Assembly: GCF_937128415.1 (NCBI RefSeq)
Contig: NZ_CAKZMJ010000053.1
Coordinates: forward strand, 1-44,252
Direction: 5' to 3'
DNA: 44,252 nucleotides
Source of the DNA: an uncultured Caldilinea sp.
Lineage (GTDB): Bacteria > Chloroflexota > Anaerolineae > Caldilineales > Caldilineaceae
Part shown: positions 1 through 15,953 of the stretch, piece by piece
Layout of the letters: each line of letters starts with the position of its first letter
Numbering within the stretch: the stretch's first letter is position 1
Program-made: the position numbers and the translations under genes
The notes under the pieces: model-generated
The model's database searches: none
Told to the model about the DNA's origin: nothing
What the model saw: the letters and a program-made list of their open reading frames with translations, nothing else

Positions 1-194
1 CGACAAACCGATGCCTTTCGCGGAGGCGCAGCCCCCCTCTCCCAGCATTGGGAGAGGGGGCCAGGGGGTGAGGGCCCATCTCGGCCCGCCCAAGACCTGC
101 GGCTGCGAGCCGCAGCTACGACAAACCGATGCCTTTCGCGGAGGCGCAGCCCCCCTCTCCCAGCATTGGGAGAGGGGGCCAGGGGGTGAGGGCC
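1..194. repeat. Two direct copies of a 118-bp intergenic repeat unit
   Basis: A unit beginning CGACAAACCGATGCC starts at 1 and again at 119, so the period is 118 bp; the second copy is cut short near 194. Each unit contains a palindrome, CCCCTCTCCCA paired with TGGGAGAGGGG (about 33-60 and 151-178), followed by CCAGGGGGTGAGGGCCC. The first unit also carries a second hairpin, CTGCGGCT-GCG-AGCCGCAG (about 98-116). Both modules recur at 7751-7978. No gene is seen in 1-222. The arrangement is that of a REP-like intergenic element; whether it is mobile or acts on transcripts is not shown. Confidence 0.85.
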
Positions 195-222
195 CGCCTG
201 GAAGATGATTGCCCAGCGTGAC

Positions 223-1389
223 CTACGAGGGGCGCAGCGCCTCTTGCACGATCCCCGCATAGCCCCTGGCCGCAGCCGTCAATTCAGCGATCGAGAGCCG
301 CTCATCGACGACGTGCGCATCCTCTTCGGCGGCGGGGCCAAAGCCGACCGTGGGCGCGCCGAGCTTGCCTGCACTCGACGCAGCATTGGTGCAGAAGCGA
401 TAGGCGCGTAGCTGAGGATTCAACCTCGCCGTGCGCAGACCGCGTAAAGCCATCTGAACAAACGGATGCTCTTCGGCAAATTCCCAGGCGGGGAAGAATT
501 TCTGCGCTTGCAGCACTTTCCCAGTGTAGGTGCGATGCTCGCCCTGGGCGATCACAGCGTTGCACCGAAGTCCCTGCGCCTCCGGTTGATTCAGGATGGC
601 GCCGAGCACGCTCTCCGGCGTCTCTCCGGGCAAGGTGCGCCGATCGTAGGTGACGCGACAACGGCTGGGCGTCACCGAATAGGCGGGATACGGGTCGGAG
701 ATGATGTCGGTGAGCGCCAACAGGGCCGGGCCAAGCAGCGGATGGCTGTCCAGCGGCGTAGATTCGACGATATGAATCAACTTGATCATTTCATGCACGG
801 CGTTGACGCCCAGATGAGGCGAGGAGGAATGCGCCGGGACGCCGAGGGTTTCCAGGTGGATTTCGGCGCGGCCGCGCCCCCCACGATTCAGGTTGAGCTG
901 CGTTGCTTCCCCGATGACGACGAAATCGGGGCGGACGCGCTCCATCACCGACTCCAACGCGATACCTTCCAGCACTTCCTCCATCACCGTTGCGCTGACG
1001 ACGGCGCGACCGGCCAGCGCACTGCGGTCGAGCGAGCCGACCGCGTAAACCATCGCCGCCAGCGCGCCTTTCATGTCCGCTGCGCCGCGACCGTAGATAT
1101 AGCCGTCTTCGACCACAGCGCCGAAGGGGTCGCGCGTCCACGTCGAGCCGGGCGCAATGCCGACGGTGTCGATGTGCGCGTCGAGCAGAATGGTCGGGCC
1201 AGGTCGGGCGCCGTTGACAATCCCCACTGCGCTGCCGTTCTCATCGACAAAGACTTCATCGAATCCCAGGCGGTGCATCTCGGCGACCACGCGTTCAACC
1301 GCCGGCCCTTCCTCTCCACTCAAGCTGGGAATGCGCACCAAATCTTGGGTGAAAGCGACCAGAGCTGTGTCGTTCAGATTGATGTTCAA
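223..1389 (-). CDS. ygeY: M20 family metallohydrolase, YgeY-like
   Basis: A 388-residue cytoplasmic dizinc hydrolase of the M20 family (aminoacylase, deacetylase or dipeptidase type). The metal and catalytic set is complete: His72 and Asp74 in the LLDAHIDTVG block, Asp105 in YGRGAADMKG, the Glu137-Glu138 pair, Glu161 in VIGEAT, and His359 near the C-terminus. The dimerisation domain follows the HSSSP segment. It resembles the selenium-metabolism-linked YgeY branch, and the next gene upstream on the same strand is SsnA-like; the two are neighbours in E. coli. The start is TTG: an AAGGAGGA Shine-Dalgarno sits seven bases upstream and no nearby ATG fits. The substrate is unknown. The M20 family call is firm; the YgeY label is by resemblance. 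Confidence 0.88.
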   Translation of the reverse strand: MNINLNDTALVAFTQDLVRIPSLSGEEGPAVERVVAEMHRLGFDEVFVDENGSAVGIVNGARPGPTILLDAHIDTVGIAPGSTWTRDPFGAVVEDGYIYGRGAADMKGALAAMVYAVGSLDRSALAGRAVVSATVMEEVLEGIALESVMERVRPDFVVIGEATQLNLNRGGRGRAEIHLETLGVPAHSSSPHLGVNAVHEMIKLIHIVESTPLDSHPLLGPALLALTDIISDPYPAYSVTPSRCRVTYDRRTLPGETPESVLGAILNQPEAQGLRCNAVIAQGEHRTYTGKVLQAQKFFPAWEFAEEHPFVQMALRGLRTARLNPQLRAYRFCTNAASSAGKLGAPTVGFGPAAEEDAHVVDERLSIAELTAAARGYAGIVQEALRPS

Positions 1390-1417
1390 GGTGAGTCCTC
1401 CTTGTGCGAATTTGATT

Positions 1418-1459
1418 CGTGTTGCGTGGTTCGTGGTGCGTCACGCAGAACGCAACACG
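1418..1459. repeat. Inverted repeat between the ygeY-like and ssnA-like genes
   Basis: CGTGTTGCGT (1418-1427) pairs perfectly with ACGCAACACG (1450-1459) across a 22-nt loop that is itself rich in GTGCGT/ACGCA words. It lies just upstream of the M20 gene and just downstream of the amidohydrolase stop, so it could attenuate or separate the two transcripts. A related ACGCAACACGCACCACGC stretch occurs at 16798-16815, which suggests a dispersed low-complexity repeat rather than a dedicated regulatory site. Confidence 0.55.
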
Positions 1460-1466
1460 CAACATT

Positions 1467-2783
1467 TTATCCCTTCATGTTCCACAATCGGCGGGCGGCG
1501 GCGTGAGCGCGAGCGATGATCGCCTCTTCATCTGCGCCGAGGACAACGCCATCGCGCACGCGCACCTGGCCGGCCACCATCACCATGCGCACATGGACGT
1601 GGCTGCGCCAGAGCACCAGTTGATCGTAGAGATTGTGCGCCTCCGCTGGCGTAGGCGTGCGCGTGTCGATTAATTGAAGGTCAGCCTGCCAGCCTTCGGC
1701 GAGACGCCCCACTTTCTCCAGCCCTAGCGCCTGGGCACCGCCCTCCGTCGCCAGACGCCAGACCAGCGGCGCAGACATTACGCGCGGATCCTGCTTGTGC
1801 GCCTTATGAATCAAAAAGGTCGCCCGCACCACTTCGTAGAAATCGTTGACGTAGCCATCGCTGCCCAGACCGACCGTCACGCCCGCCTCCACCAGCTCCG
1901 GCACAGGCGCAATGCCCGCCCCCACCTCGCAGTTGGAGAGCGGCATATGCGTCATCTTCACCCCACGCTGCGCCATGATTTCAATCTCGCGGGGGCTCAT
2001 CTGCACGCACTGCGAGGCCAGCATACGGGGCCCGGCGACGCCCAGGCGATCGTAGTACTCCATCGGACGCACGCCGAAATGTTGAAGCGCATACTCCGGC
2101 TCGTGCACGCCCTCGGAGCAGTGCATGTGCACGAGCACGTCAAGCTCCTCGCCCAGGCGATGCGCCTGCTGGATGAACTCCGCCGAGCATGAGAAGGTAG
2201 TGTGAAAGCACATCAGCCCGGAGACCAGGCCGCCCTCTTCCCGGCAGGCGCGGATGAAGTCGGCGTTCTCGCGCAGGCCAAGCTGGCCGTTTTCTTTGCT
2301 GACGCGCTCGGTCGCCTCAAAGGACAGGATGGCGCGAATGCCGCGGCGTCGCACCACCTCGGCCTGGGCGGCGAGGCAGCCCGGCAGCGCATAGGGCGCT
2401 TCGGTGCAGTCGTAGACGGTGGTGACGCCGCTGCGCAACATCTCCAACAAGATGGCGTCGGTCGCTGCGCAGATCATCTCATGGTCGAGGCGATCCTCCA
2501 CCAGCGGCCACCAGAACTCTTTCAGGAAGGGCCAGAAGCCGGAAGGCGCTTTGTCGAGCGGCAGCCCATGCGCCAGCAGGCCGTAGAGATGAGCATGGGC
2601 GTTGACGAAACCGGGCGAAAGCGTGCATCCCGGGGCGTCGATGACTTCGTCGTCGGGAAAGCGGCTGCGCAGCTCGGCGTTCGGCGCCACGGCGTCGATG
2701 ATGTCGCCTTTGACGCGCACGCCCCACCCAAGGCGCGGGGGCTGACCGGGGACGTCGATCAGGAAGTCAGGTAAGATAATCAT
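1467..2783 (-). CDS. ssnA: Amidohydrolase family protein, SsnA-like
   Basis: About 438 residues, an amidohydrolase-superfamily TIM-barrel enzyme of the ATZ/TRZ and guanine-deaminase type. The metal ligands are visible: HxH in FVNAHAHLYG after the first strand, the His of LVHMHCSEG, the His of KMTHMPLSN and the Asp of GLGSDGYVND. The N-terminal small domain and the C-terminal composite sheet (GWQADLQLID, VMVAGQVRV) are present. It pairs with the downstream YgeY-like hydrolase as ssnA does in E. coli; the exact SsnA reaction is not established. I chose the ATG at 2783, which gives MIILPDF; an upstream in-frame TTG at 2813 would add ten residues and has no better ribosome site. No selenium-dependent hydroxylase or selD gene lies in the window, so the selenium link is only by family. 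Confidence 0.8.
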   Translation of the reverse strand: MIILPDFLIDVPGQPPRLGWGVRVKGDIIDAVAPNAELRSRFPDDEVIDAPGCTLSPGFVNAHAHLYGLLAHGLPLDKAPSGFWPFLKEFWWPLVEDRLDHEMICAATDAILLEMLRSGVTTVYDCTEAPYALPGCLAAQAEVVRRRGIRAILSFEATERVSKENGQLGLRENADFIRACREEGGLVSGLMCFHTTFSCSAEFIQQAHRLGEELDVLVHMHCSEGVHEPEYALQHFGVRPMEYYDRLGVAGPRMLASQCVQMSPREIEIMAQRGVKMTHMPLSNCEVGAGIAPVPELVEAGVTVGLGSDGYVNDFYEVVRATFLIHKAHKQDPRVMSAPLVWRLATEGGAQALGLEKVGRLAEGWQADLQLIDTRTPTPAEAHNLYDQLVLWRSHVHVRMVMVAGQVRVRDGVVLGADEEAIIARAHAAARRLWNMKG

Positions 2784-2808
2784 GGCTGCTCTCTGCTTAA
2801 AGTTTGTG

Positions 2809-2822
2809 GTCAAACGTTTGAC
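2809..2822. promoter_or_regulatory. 14-bp palindrome, candidate operator of the toxin-antitoxin promoter
   Basis: GTCAAACGTTTGAC is a perfect palindrome. Its right half overlaps the -35 hexamer (2818-2823) of the promoter reading into the Phd/VapC genes, and it lies 26 bp upstream of the divergent amidohydrolase ATG. Antitoxins of this family usually autoregulate by binding palindromes in their own promoter, so this is a natural operator candidate. It could also serve the divergent gene. Binding is not shown. Confidence 0.5.
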
Positions 2823-2846
2823 TCAGTAGAAATTCTCACCTAAAAT
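2818..2846 (+). promoter_or_regulatory. Sigma70-type promoter of the Phd/VapC module
   Basis: TTGACT at 2818-2823 and TAAAAT at 2841-2846 are separated by exactly 17 bp, a near-consensus housekeeping promoter. Two ATAGCCAT direct repeats (2845-2852 and 2857-2864) with a 12-bp period span the expected transcription start and could be a second regulator-contact site. An AGGAGG ribosome site follows at 2867-2872. Confidence 0.7.
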
Positions 2847-2877
2847 AGCCATTTAGATAGCCATCCAGGAGGCTGCC

Positions 2878-3156
2878 ATGTCTAAATCATATACAATCGC
2901 CGAGGCGCGCCACAATCTACCGTCCATTGTTCACGAACTTGAGCGCGAGTCCGCAATCCAACTCACGCGCCGCGGGCGGCCGGTTGCAGTGCTGCTCTCC
3001 ATCGACGAATATGAACGGTTGCGGGCGGGATTAACCACTTTCTGGAACGCCTATCAGTCTTTCCGAGCAACGGTCGATCTAACCGCCCTGGACATTGATC
3101 CATCTATCTTTAACGAAGCACGGGATCGTTCCCCTGGCCGCGAGACAGCATTGTGA
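2878..3156 (+). CDS. Phd/YefM family antitoxin
   Basis: A 92-residue antitoxin. The N-terminal fold starts TIAEARHNLPSIVHELE and continues IQLTRRGRPVAVLLSIDEYERL, the classic Phd/YefM DNA-binding pattern; the C-terminal tail after about residue 60 would wrap and neutralise the toxin. An AGGAGG ribosome site five bases upstream fixes the ATG. The stop overlaps the start of the downstream PIN gene by four bases (GTGA), so the two are translationally coupled with the antitoxin made first. Autoregulation through the palindrome at 2809-2822 is likely from family behaviour but not demonstrated. Confidence 0.88.
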   Translation: MSKSYTIAEARHNLPSIVHELERESAIQLTRRGRPVAVLLSIDEYERLRAGLTTFWNAYQSFRATVDLTALDIDPSIFNEARDRSPGRETAL

Positions 3157-3581
3157 AACTTATCTATCTGCTTGACACAAATATTATCTCCGAGCCATTG
3201 CGTCCAGAGCCGGATGCTGGCGTCACGATGCATTTGGCTCGCTACGACGGTCAATTCGCCATACCCGCCATTGTATGGCATGAATTGTGGTTCGGCTGTC
3301 TGCGCCTTTCCGCATCTATGAAACGCATCGCCATTGAACGCTTTCTGACCGAGGTTGTTCAACGCTCTGTCCCCATTCTCCCGTATGATGCGAGGGCGGC
3401 GCAGTGGCATGCGGCTGAACGGGCGCGTCTAACCCGTCTGGGGAAGACGCCTTCTTTTTCAGATGGTCAGATCGCAGCCATCGCCGTCGTCAATCAATTG
3501 ACGCTTGTCACCAACAATGTGAGCGATTTTGCTCTTTTCGACGAGCTTCATGTCGTCAATTGGCGCCAGAACGCCCTATAA
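3153..3581 (+). CDS. vapC: PIN-domain ribonuclease toxin, VapC family
   Basis: A 142-residue PIN-domain protein with a GTG start inside the GTGA overlap with the antitoxin. PIN acidic residues are visible: Asp in YLLDTNIISEP, Glu in VWHELWFG, and Asp in SFSDGQIAAIA. The final position, usually TRNxxDF, reads TNNVSDF. VapC toxins cleave RNA, often tRNA or rRNA, in a metal-dependent way when freed from the antitoxin; the target here cannot be read from the sequence. It ends seven bases before the stop of the convergent dehydrogenase gene, with no obvious terminator between them. Confidence 0.88.
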   Translation: MKLIYLLDTNIISEPLRPEPDAGVTMHLARYDGQFAIPAIVWHELWFGCLRLSASMKRIAIERFLTEVVQRSVPILPYDARAAQWHAAERARLTRLGKTPSFSDGQIAAIAVVNQLTLVTNNVSDFALFDELHVVNWRQNAL

Positions 3582-3588
3582 CCTTTTC

Positions 3589-4604
3589 TTATACAACCCG
3601 ATGTTTTAGCGCCCGCCCCTGCAACAACGCCAGGATGTTGTCGTAATCCTGGGAGCGACTGTGGCCGCCCGCAGTGAAGCCGCCCGCAGCGATATGGGGC
3701 GTAAGGATCAGGTTGAGCATTGGGTCCCGCACGGCCTGCACGAGCGGGTCTTCGGGGCGCAGCGGCTCGTAGGTGTACGTGTCCAGCGCTGCGCCCGCAA
3801 GATGGCCGGAGCGCAAGGCGTCGAGCAGCGCCGCTTCATCGACCGTGGCGCCAGACCCGCAGTGCACGAAGAGGCTGCCCGGCTTCATGCGGGCGAAGTA
3901 GGCGGCGTCGATCGGCTCTTTCGTCCCCTGATAGGGCAACAGCGAGCAGACGATGTCGCTGCGCTCGGCGATGGCCTCAGGGGAGGCGTACTCTACCCCC
4001 AGTTGCTCCTCTACAGGTGCGGGCAGGCGCGTGCGCTTATGGTAGAGCACTGTGCAGTGAAAGCCGCGCAGTTGCTCCACCAGCTCCCAACCGATCTCGC
4101 CGAAGCCGAGGATGCCCACCGTGGCGCCGCTCAACTTGCCGATGCCGGTGCGCTTCGACCAATTGTAGGCGAAGGTGTCTTCGTCTCCGCGCTTCGTCTC
4201 GACGCCGTAGTCGGCGGCTTCGGCGGTGATGTGCATCGCCTCGCGCAGCCGCTTGAGCAGCCCCAGCATCTGCAGCATCATGTGCTCCGCCACCATTACG
4301 CAGCCCTCGATCGGCCAGCAGCAAACGGGCACGCCCGCCCTGCGCGCAGCGTCGAGGTCGATGTCCCACACCTGGCGGCCCAGACGCTGGATCAGGCGCA
4401 GCTTGGGCGCAGCTGCGATCATTTCGGCGTCGATGACGCCGGTGCGCTCGGTGATCAGAAACTCGACGTCGGCCAGCAGGGAGAGAATCTCCTCGCGGCC
4501 GGCCCCGCGGCGCATGACGAGCTCCAGTTCAGGCGGCGCGCCTTCCATCGCCCACTTTTGATGTTGCAACCCGCGCTGCGTGAGAAACAAGGTCTTGTGT
4601 TTGG

Positions 4605-4608
<4 letters not shown>
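3589..4608 (-). CDS. D-isomer-specific 2-hydroxyacid dehydrogenase family protein with altered active site
   Basis: About 339 residues, with the split catalytic domain and Rossmann NAD-binding domain (VGILGFGEIGWELV) of the family. The catalytic Glu (in DTYTYEPL) and His (LTPHIAAGG) are present. The substrate-binding Arg normally found in the xxxRGxxVDExAL block is Ser252 (CGSGATVDEAAL), so an ordinary 2-hydroxyacid reaction is doubtful. The ATG at 4608 gives MTKHKTLFLTQRG and overlaps the stop of the upstream LLM gene by four bases (ATGA). A longer frame reaching 4722 adds 38 residues that are only the shadow of the LLM gene. The overlap implies coupled synthesis with the flavin- or F420-dependent enzyme. 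Confidence 0.85.
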
Positions 4609-5648
<1,040 letters not shown>

Positions 5649-5754
5649 CTTTCGCCTCCGGTGTCATAAATGATGAATGGGTTTGCTCCAAAAATCGGGC
5701 GAATTTCCGTGCAGCGATTCGGCGGCAACCCGCCTGATCGGCGTCATCGGTGTT

Positions 5755-6537
5755 CTATTTCATTTTTGTCGGCAACCACCCGCCGTTGGCCGTATAGCCT
5801 CCATCGACGGCCAGCACCTGTCCGGTGATAAAGCGCGCCTGGTCGGATACGAGAAAGACGACGGCGTCGGCGATCTCCGCCGGCTCGGCGAAGCGCCCCA
5901 GTGGGATACGGGCGACAATGGCGTCATGCTCCAACTTACCCTCTTGGATCGCCTGTTTCAGACGGGCGGTTGCCGTGTGACTCGGCGCCACTGCGTTGAC
6001 GCGAATGCGATGCTCGGCCCATTCCAGAGCCAGGGAGCGGGTCAGGCTATTCAAGGCCGCTTTCGAGGCGGCGTAGGCCGCCCGCCCATGTGCGCTGTGC
6101 GTGGCAGTGATGCTGCTGATGTTAACGACAACGCCTTCCTCGCCTCGGGCAATCGCCTGGCGAGCGAAGGCTCTTGCACACAGAAAAGCGCCGAAAAGGC
6201 CCACGCGAAAAGTTCGTTCCCAGTCCTGCAGCATCAGATCGAGCGCCGGTTTGATGGAGACAACCGCTGCACAGTTAATGAGGATGTCAACGCCGCCGTG
6301 AGTTCCGACCATTTGCTCAAACAGCTCTTCACACTGCGCCTCGTCGGCGACATCGAGCGCTGCGGCGAAGACTGCACCTGAAGAAGCGTGTGCAATGGCG
6401 GCGGCTGTCTCTTGTGCAGCGAGACCGTTCACATCGGCGACGACCACGGTGGCGCCGGCGCGGGCCAGAGCCTCTGCACAGGCGGCGCCGATGCCCTGCG
6501 CTGCGCCGGTGACAACGGCGACCTTGCCGGTCAACAT
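5755..6537 (-). CDS. Short-chain dehydrogenase/reductase (classical SDR)
   Basis: A 260-residue SDR. The cofactor motif is VTGAAQGIG (residues 9-17), an acidic Asp35 at the end of the second strand favours NAD, and the catalytic Ser (NISSITA, about 142), Tyr155 and Lys159 (YAASK) are present. The C-terminal FITGQVLAVDGGYTANGG is standard. The Asn of the usual tetrad, found in NLxGxF, is Gly113 here (RVGLFGAF). The start lies in an AGGGATG context at the end of the ABM-fold gene, with a one-base gap between the genes, so the two are in one transcript. It likely oxidises or reduces a hydroxy/keto intermediate in the same pathway as its neighbours; the substrate is unknown. Confidence 0.88.
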   Translation of the reverse strand: MLTGKVAVVTGAAQGIGAACAEALARAGATVVVADVNGLAAQETAAAIAHASSGAVFAAALDVADEAQCEELFEQMVGTHGGVDILINCAAVVSIKPALDLMLQDWERTFRVGLFGAFLCARAFARQAIARGEEGVVVNISSITATHSAHGRAAYAASKAALNSLTRSLALEWAEHRIRVNAVAPSHTATARLKQAIQEGKLEHDAIVARIPLGRFAEPAEIADAVVFLVSDQARFITGQVLAVDGGYTANGGWLPTKMK

Positions 6538-6538
6538 A

Positions 6539-6829
6539 TCATCCCTCGTAGATCTCCAACGCTTCGCTTGTCACCTCGAGCTGAACATCGGACATCCTGG
6601 CATCCAGCTCCCGGTTCAACTCTTCCGGGAAGCTCTTCCACTGCGCCAGCGATTCCCAGCGCACGATAATGACCACTTCATCGGGGTGATCGATGCTCGG
6701 CCAGACTTCCTTGGAAATGAAGCCGTCGTGGGCGGCCAGGGCGGGCGTCCAGATTTCGGCGTCGCGCGCCAGCCATTCCTTGCGACGACCGGGCGCACAT
6801 TTGACGCGCAGCAGTTCAATGACAGGCAT
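6539..6829 (-). CDS. Small ABM-fold protein (antibiotic biosynthesis monooxygenase-like; resembles TIGR03792)
   Basis: A 96-residue protein with the dimeric alpha+beta pattern of ABM-like proteins: IELLRVKCAPGRRKEWLARD, then EIWTPALAAHDGFISKEVW, then EVVIIVRWESLAQW. The EIWTPALA and KEVW blocks resemble the uncharacterised TIGR03792 family, known to me mostly from cyanobacteria. No cofactor residue is evident; ABM-fold proteins can be cofactor-free monooxygenases, heme-binding or simply ligand-binding. A GGAGAGAG ribosome site precedes the ATG. It is cotranscribed with the SDR immediately downstream. Confidence 0.75.
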   Translation of the reverse strand: MPVIELLRVKCAPGRRKEWLARDAEIWTPALAAHDGFISKEVWPSIDHPDEVVIIVRWESLAQWKSFPEELNRELDARMSDVQLEVTSEALEIYEG

Positions 6830-6870
6830 CGTCTCTCTCCCTACAAATGCTCAGAAATCGCCTCGTCCAA

Positions 6871-6896
6871 ATCTTCCAGAAAGCCTCCTGGAAGAT
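6871..6896. repeat. ATCTTCCAG hairpin, copy 1 of a dispersed family
   Basis: ATCTTCCAG (6871-6879) pairs perfectly with CTGGAAGAT (6888-6896) across an 8-nt loop. Related hairpins occur at 19784-19815 and 41466-41502. It sits between the second SDR and the ABM-like gene, in the path of transcription from the former to the latter. There is no U-tract on the leftward strand, so a simple intrinsic terminator is not supported. Confidence 0.65.
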
Positions 6897-6934
6897 AACA
6901 TGCTGAGCCTGAAGGCTGGTGAAACGGGCGTCGA

Positions 6935-6964
6935 TTCAGACCCCAAGAGTTCAGACCCCAAGAG
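6935..6964. repeat. Perfect 15-bp tandem duplication
   Basis: TTCAGACCCCAAGAG occurs at 6935-6949 and again immediately at 6950-6964. It lies just downstream of the second SDR gene (which ends at 6982 on the leftward strand). It looks like a simple slippage duplication. No function is visible. Confidence 0.8.
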
Positions 6965-6981
6965 ATCGGGATCAAAAAAAT

Positions 6982-7713
6982 TTAGTGGGAAAACAGTTGT
7001 CCGCCATCAATAAAGTACACATGGCCCGTTAGATAGTCGTGTTCGATCAGCATCGCGATCACGCGCGAGACGTCCTCCGGCTGTCCGAGGCGCTTGACCA
7101 GCGTGCGCGCTCGCGCCTCTTCAATCTGCTCCGGCGTGAAGTCGGGCGGCAGCAAGACCGGACCGGGCGCCACGGCGTTGACCCGGATCGTCGGCCCCAG
7201 TTCTCGCGCAGCGTAACGGGTCAATTGCACCACCCCTGCCTTGGCGATGGCGTGATGCCCCAACGTCGGCCACACCTCATAGACCGAGAGATCGGCCACG
7301 TTGATCACGACCCCGCGCCCCTGTTTGAGCATGAAGGGCGCAACGGCTTGGGTGCAAAAAAAGGCGGCCTTGCACGTCACATCGTTGCAAAGGTCGTACT
7401 CCGCCTCCGTCACTTCGAGGAAAGGACGCATCAGCCAGGGCGAGGCGTTGTTGATCAACACGTCAATGCGTCCAAACTCTTCGGCGGTCTGCGCCACCCA
7501 ACGGCGCATGGCGTCGAGGTTGCGAACGTCCAGCGCAGTTGCAGTGCAACGCACGCCCAACGCCTCGATTTCTTGCTGTGTTTCCGGACCGGGTTCATGG
7601 GGAAGATAGCTGAAGGCGATGTGGGCGCCTCTCTGCGCCAGATAAAGGCCGTGAGCGCGTCCCAGTCGAATTGCGCCGCCCGTAATCAGCACGACCGAAT
7701 TTTTAATCTCCAT
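6982..7713 (-). CDS. SDR family protein, pteridine-reductase-like, lacking the catalytic Tyr
   Basis: About 243 residues. The cofactor loop is VLITGGAIRLGRAHG; GGAxRLG and the following AFSYLPHE resemble pteridine reductases. The active-site block is NVADLSVYEV with Asp141 where classical SDRs have Ser, as in PTR1-type enzymes. The YxxxK position reads HAIAK, with His154 in place of Tyr and Lys158 kept, and the tetrad Asn also appears replaced (VTCKAAFF). The C-terminus YLTGHVYFIDGGQLFSH is normal. The ATG at 7713 has an AAGGAA ribosome site; the longer frame to 7800 would run into a repeat element and is rejected. It is either a reductase with a different proton donor or a binding protein. 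Confidence 0.83.
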   Translation of the reverse strand: MEIKNSVVLITGGAIRLGRAHGLYLAQRGAHIAFSYLPHEPGPETQQEIEALGVRCTATALDVRNLDAMRRWVAQTAEEFGRIDVLINNASPWLMRPFLEVTEAEYDLCNDVTCKAAFFCTQAVAPFMLKQGRGVVINVADLSVYEVWPTLGHHAIAKAGVVQLTRYAARELGPTIRVNAVAPGPVLLPPDFTPEQIEEARARTLVKRLGQPEDVSRVIAMLIEHDYLTGHVYFIDGGQLFSH

Positions 7714-7750
7714 TGCGCTGCGTTCCTTTTTAACTTTCCCTAGAAGGGAA

Positions 7751-7978
7751 GCCGAAGCCCTGCGGCTGCGAGCCACAGCGACAGTGAAATCCAGATGCAT
7801 TTTCGTAGGCGCAACTCGCAGCTGCGCTTGCTCATTTTTCCACGGCGCTTCGGCCTGCGAAGACCTGCAGCTGCGAGCCGCAGCTACGACGTCCCCTCCT
7901 CCCCCTCTCCCAGCCTTGGGAGAGGGGGCCAGGGGGTGAGGGCCCGCCGAAGCCCTGCGGCTGCGAGCCGCAGCTACT
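7751..7978. repeat. Cluster of REP-like hairpin modules matching those at the window start
   Basis: The module GCCCTGCGGCTGCGAGCC, with the CTGCGGCT-GCG-AGCCGCAG hairpin, occurs in variants at 7751-7782 (imperfect), 7860-7890 and 7947-7978. Between the last two lies the second palindrome, CCCCTCTCCCA / TGGGAGAGGGG (about 7901-7928), followed by CCAGGGGGTGAGGGCCC. Both modules and their order match 1-194. A decayed copy may lie at 7805-7830. They fill the divergent space between the leftward SDR and the rightward metG, so they are not at transcript ends as a terminator role would predict. Confidence 0.8.
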
Positions 7979-8195
7979 GCGAAAACGAATCACCGGATAT
8001 GATACCTGGAAGGAAATAATTCCTGAAACGCTGAATTTGCGATGCGCATTCGACGCTTCCTCTGAGCTTCCTTCCACAGAAGGGATGTGGTAAAGTGAAA
8101 GCAATCTGCAAACTGGAGATCGGGGATGCGCTTTCCTGCGGCGCAAAGAGCAATCGAATTCCATCCTGTTGGCTGAAGACGAAGGATCGCAGTTT
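7979..8195 (+). other. Untranslated leader region of metG, no gene seen
   Basis: This stretch between the repeat cluster and the metG ATG should hold the metG promoter. I see no convincing -35/-10 pair and no recognisable T-box or S-box structure. A GAAGGA ribosome-site-like sequence lies just upstream of 8196. Short frames here lack family features. Confidence 0.4.
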
Positions 8196-9959
<1,764 letters not shown>

Positions 9960-9986
9960 TGCGCTGCGCAATGACGTAAACGATCG

Positions 9987-11687
<1,701 letters not shown>

Positions 11688-11700
11688 GGGAGCTCGCACC

Positions 11701-13488
<1,788 letters not shown>

Positions 13489-13521
13489 ACGAATCGGCGC
13501 GGAAGCGATGAAAGGCGCTGC

Positions 13522-15165
<1,644 letters not shown>

Positions 15166-15243
15166 TATACCATTATCTCAAACGCAGAGAATGTGCTATG
15201 ATCCACCCCGAAGCGTCACCCAATCCCAAACGAATGGGAGTTT

Positions 15244-15949
<706 letters not shown>

Positions 15950-15953
<4 letters not shown>

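Noticed and set aside
1..194. Possible CRISPR array from the repeated unit at the window start
   Set aside because: Only two copies, 118-bp period, the same spacer-like part in each and internal hairpins; this is a REP-like element.
466..1506. A 346-codon rightward frame antisense to the M20 gene
   Set aside because: It is a GC-rich shadow of a gene with complete catalytic residues and has no family features.
7979..8195. T-box or S-box leader before metG
   Set aside because: I could not find the conserved T-box sequence, a terminator/antiterminator pair or an S-box core.
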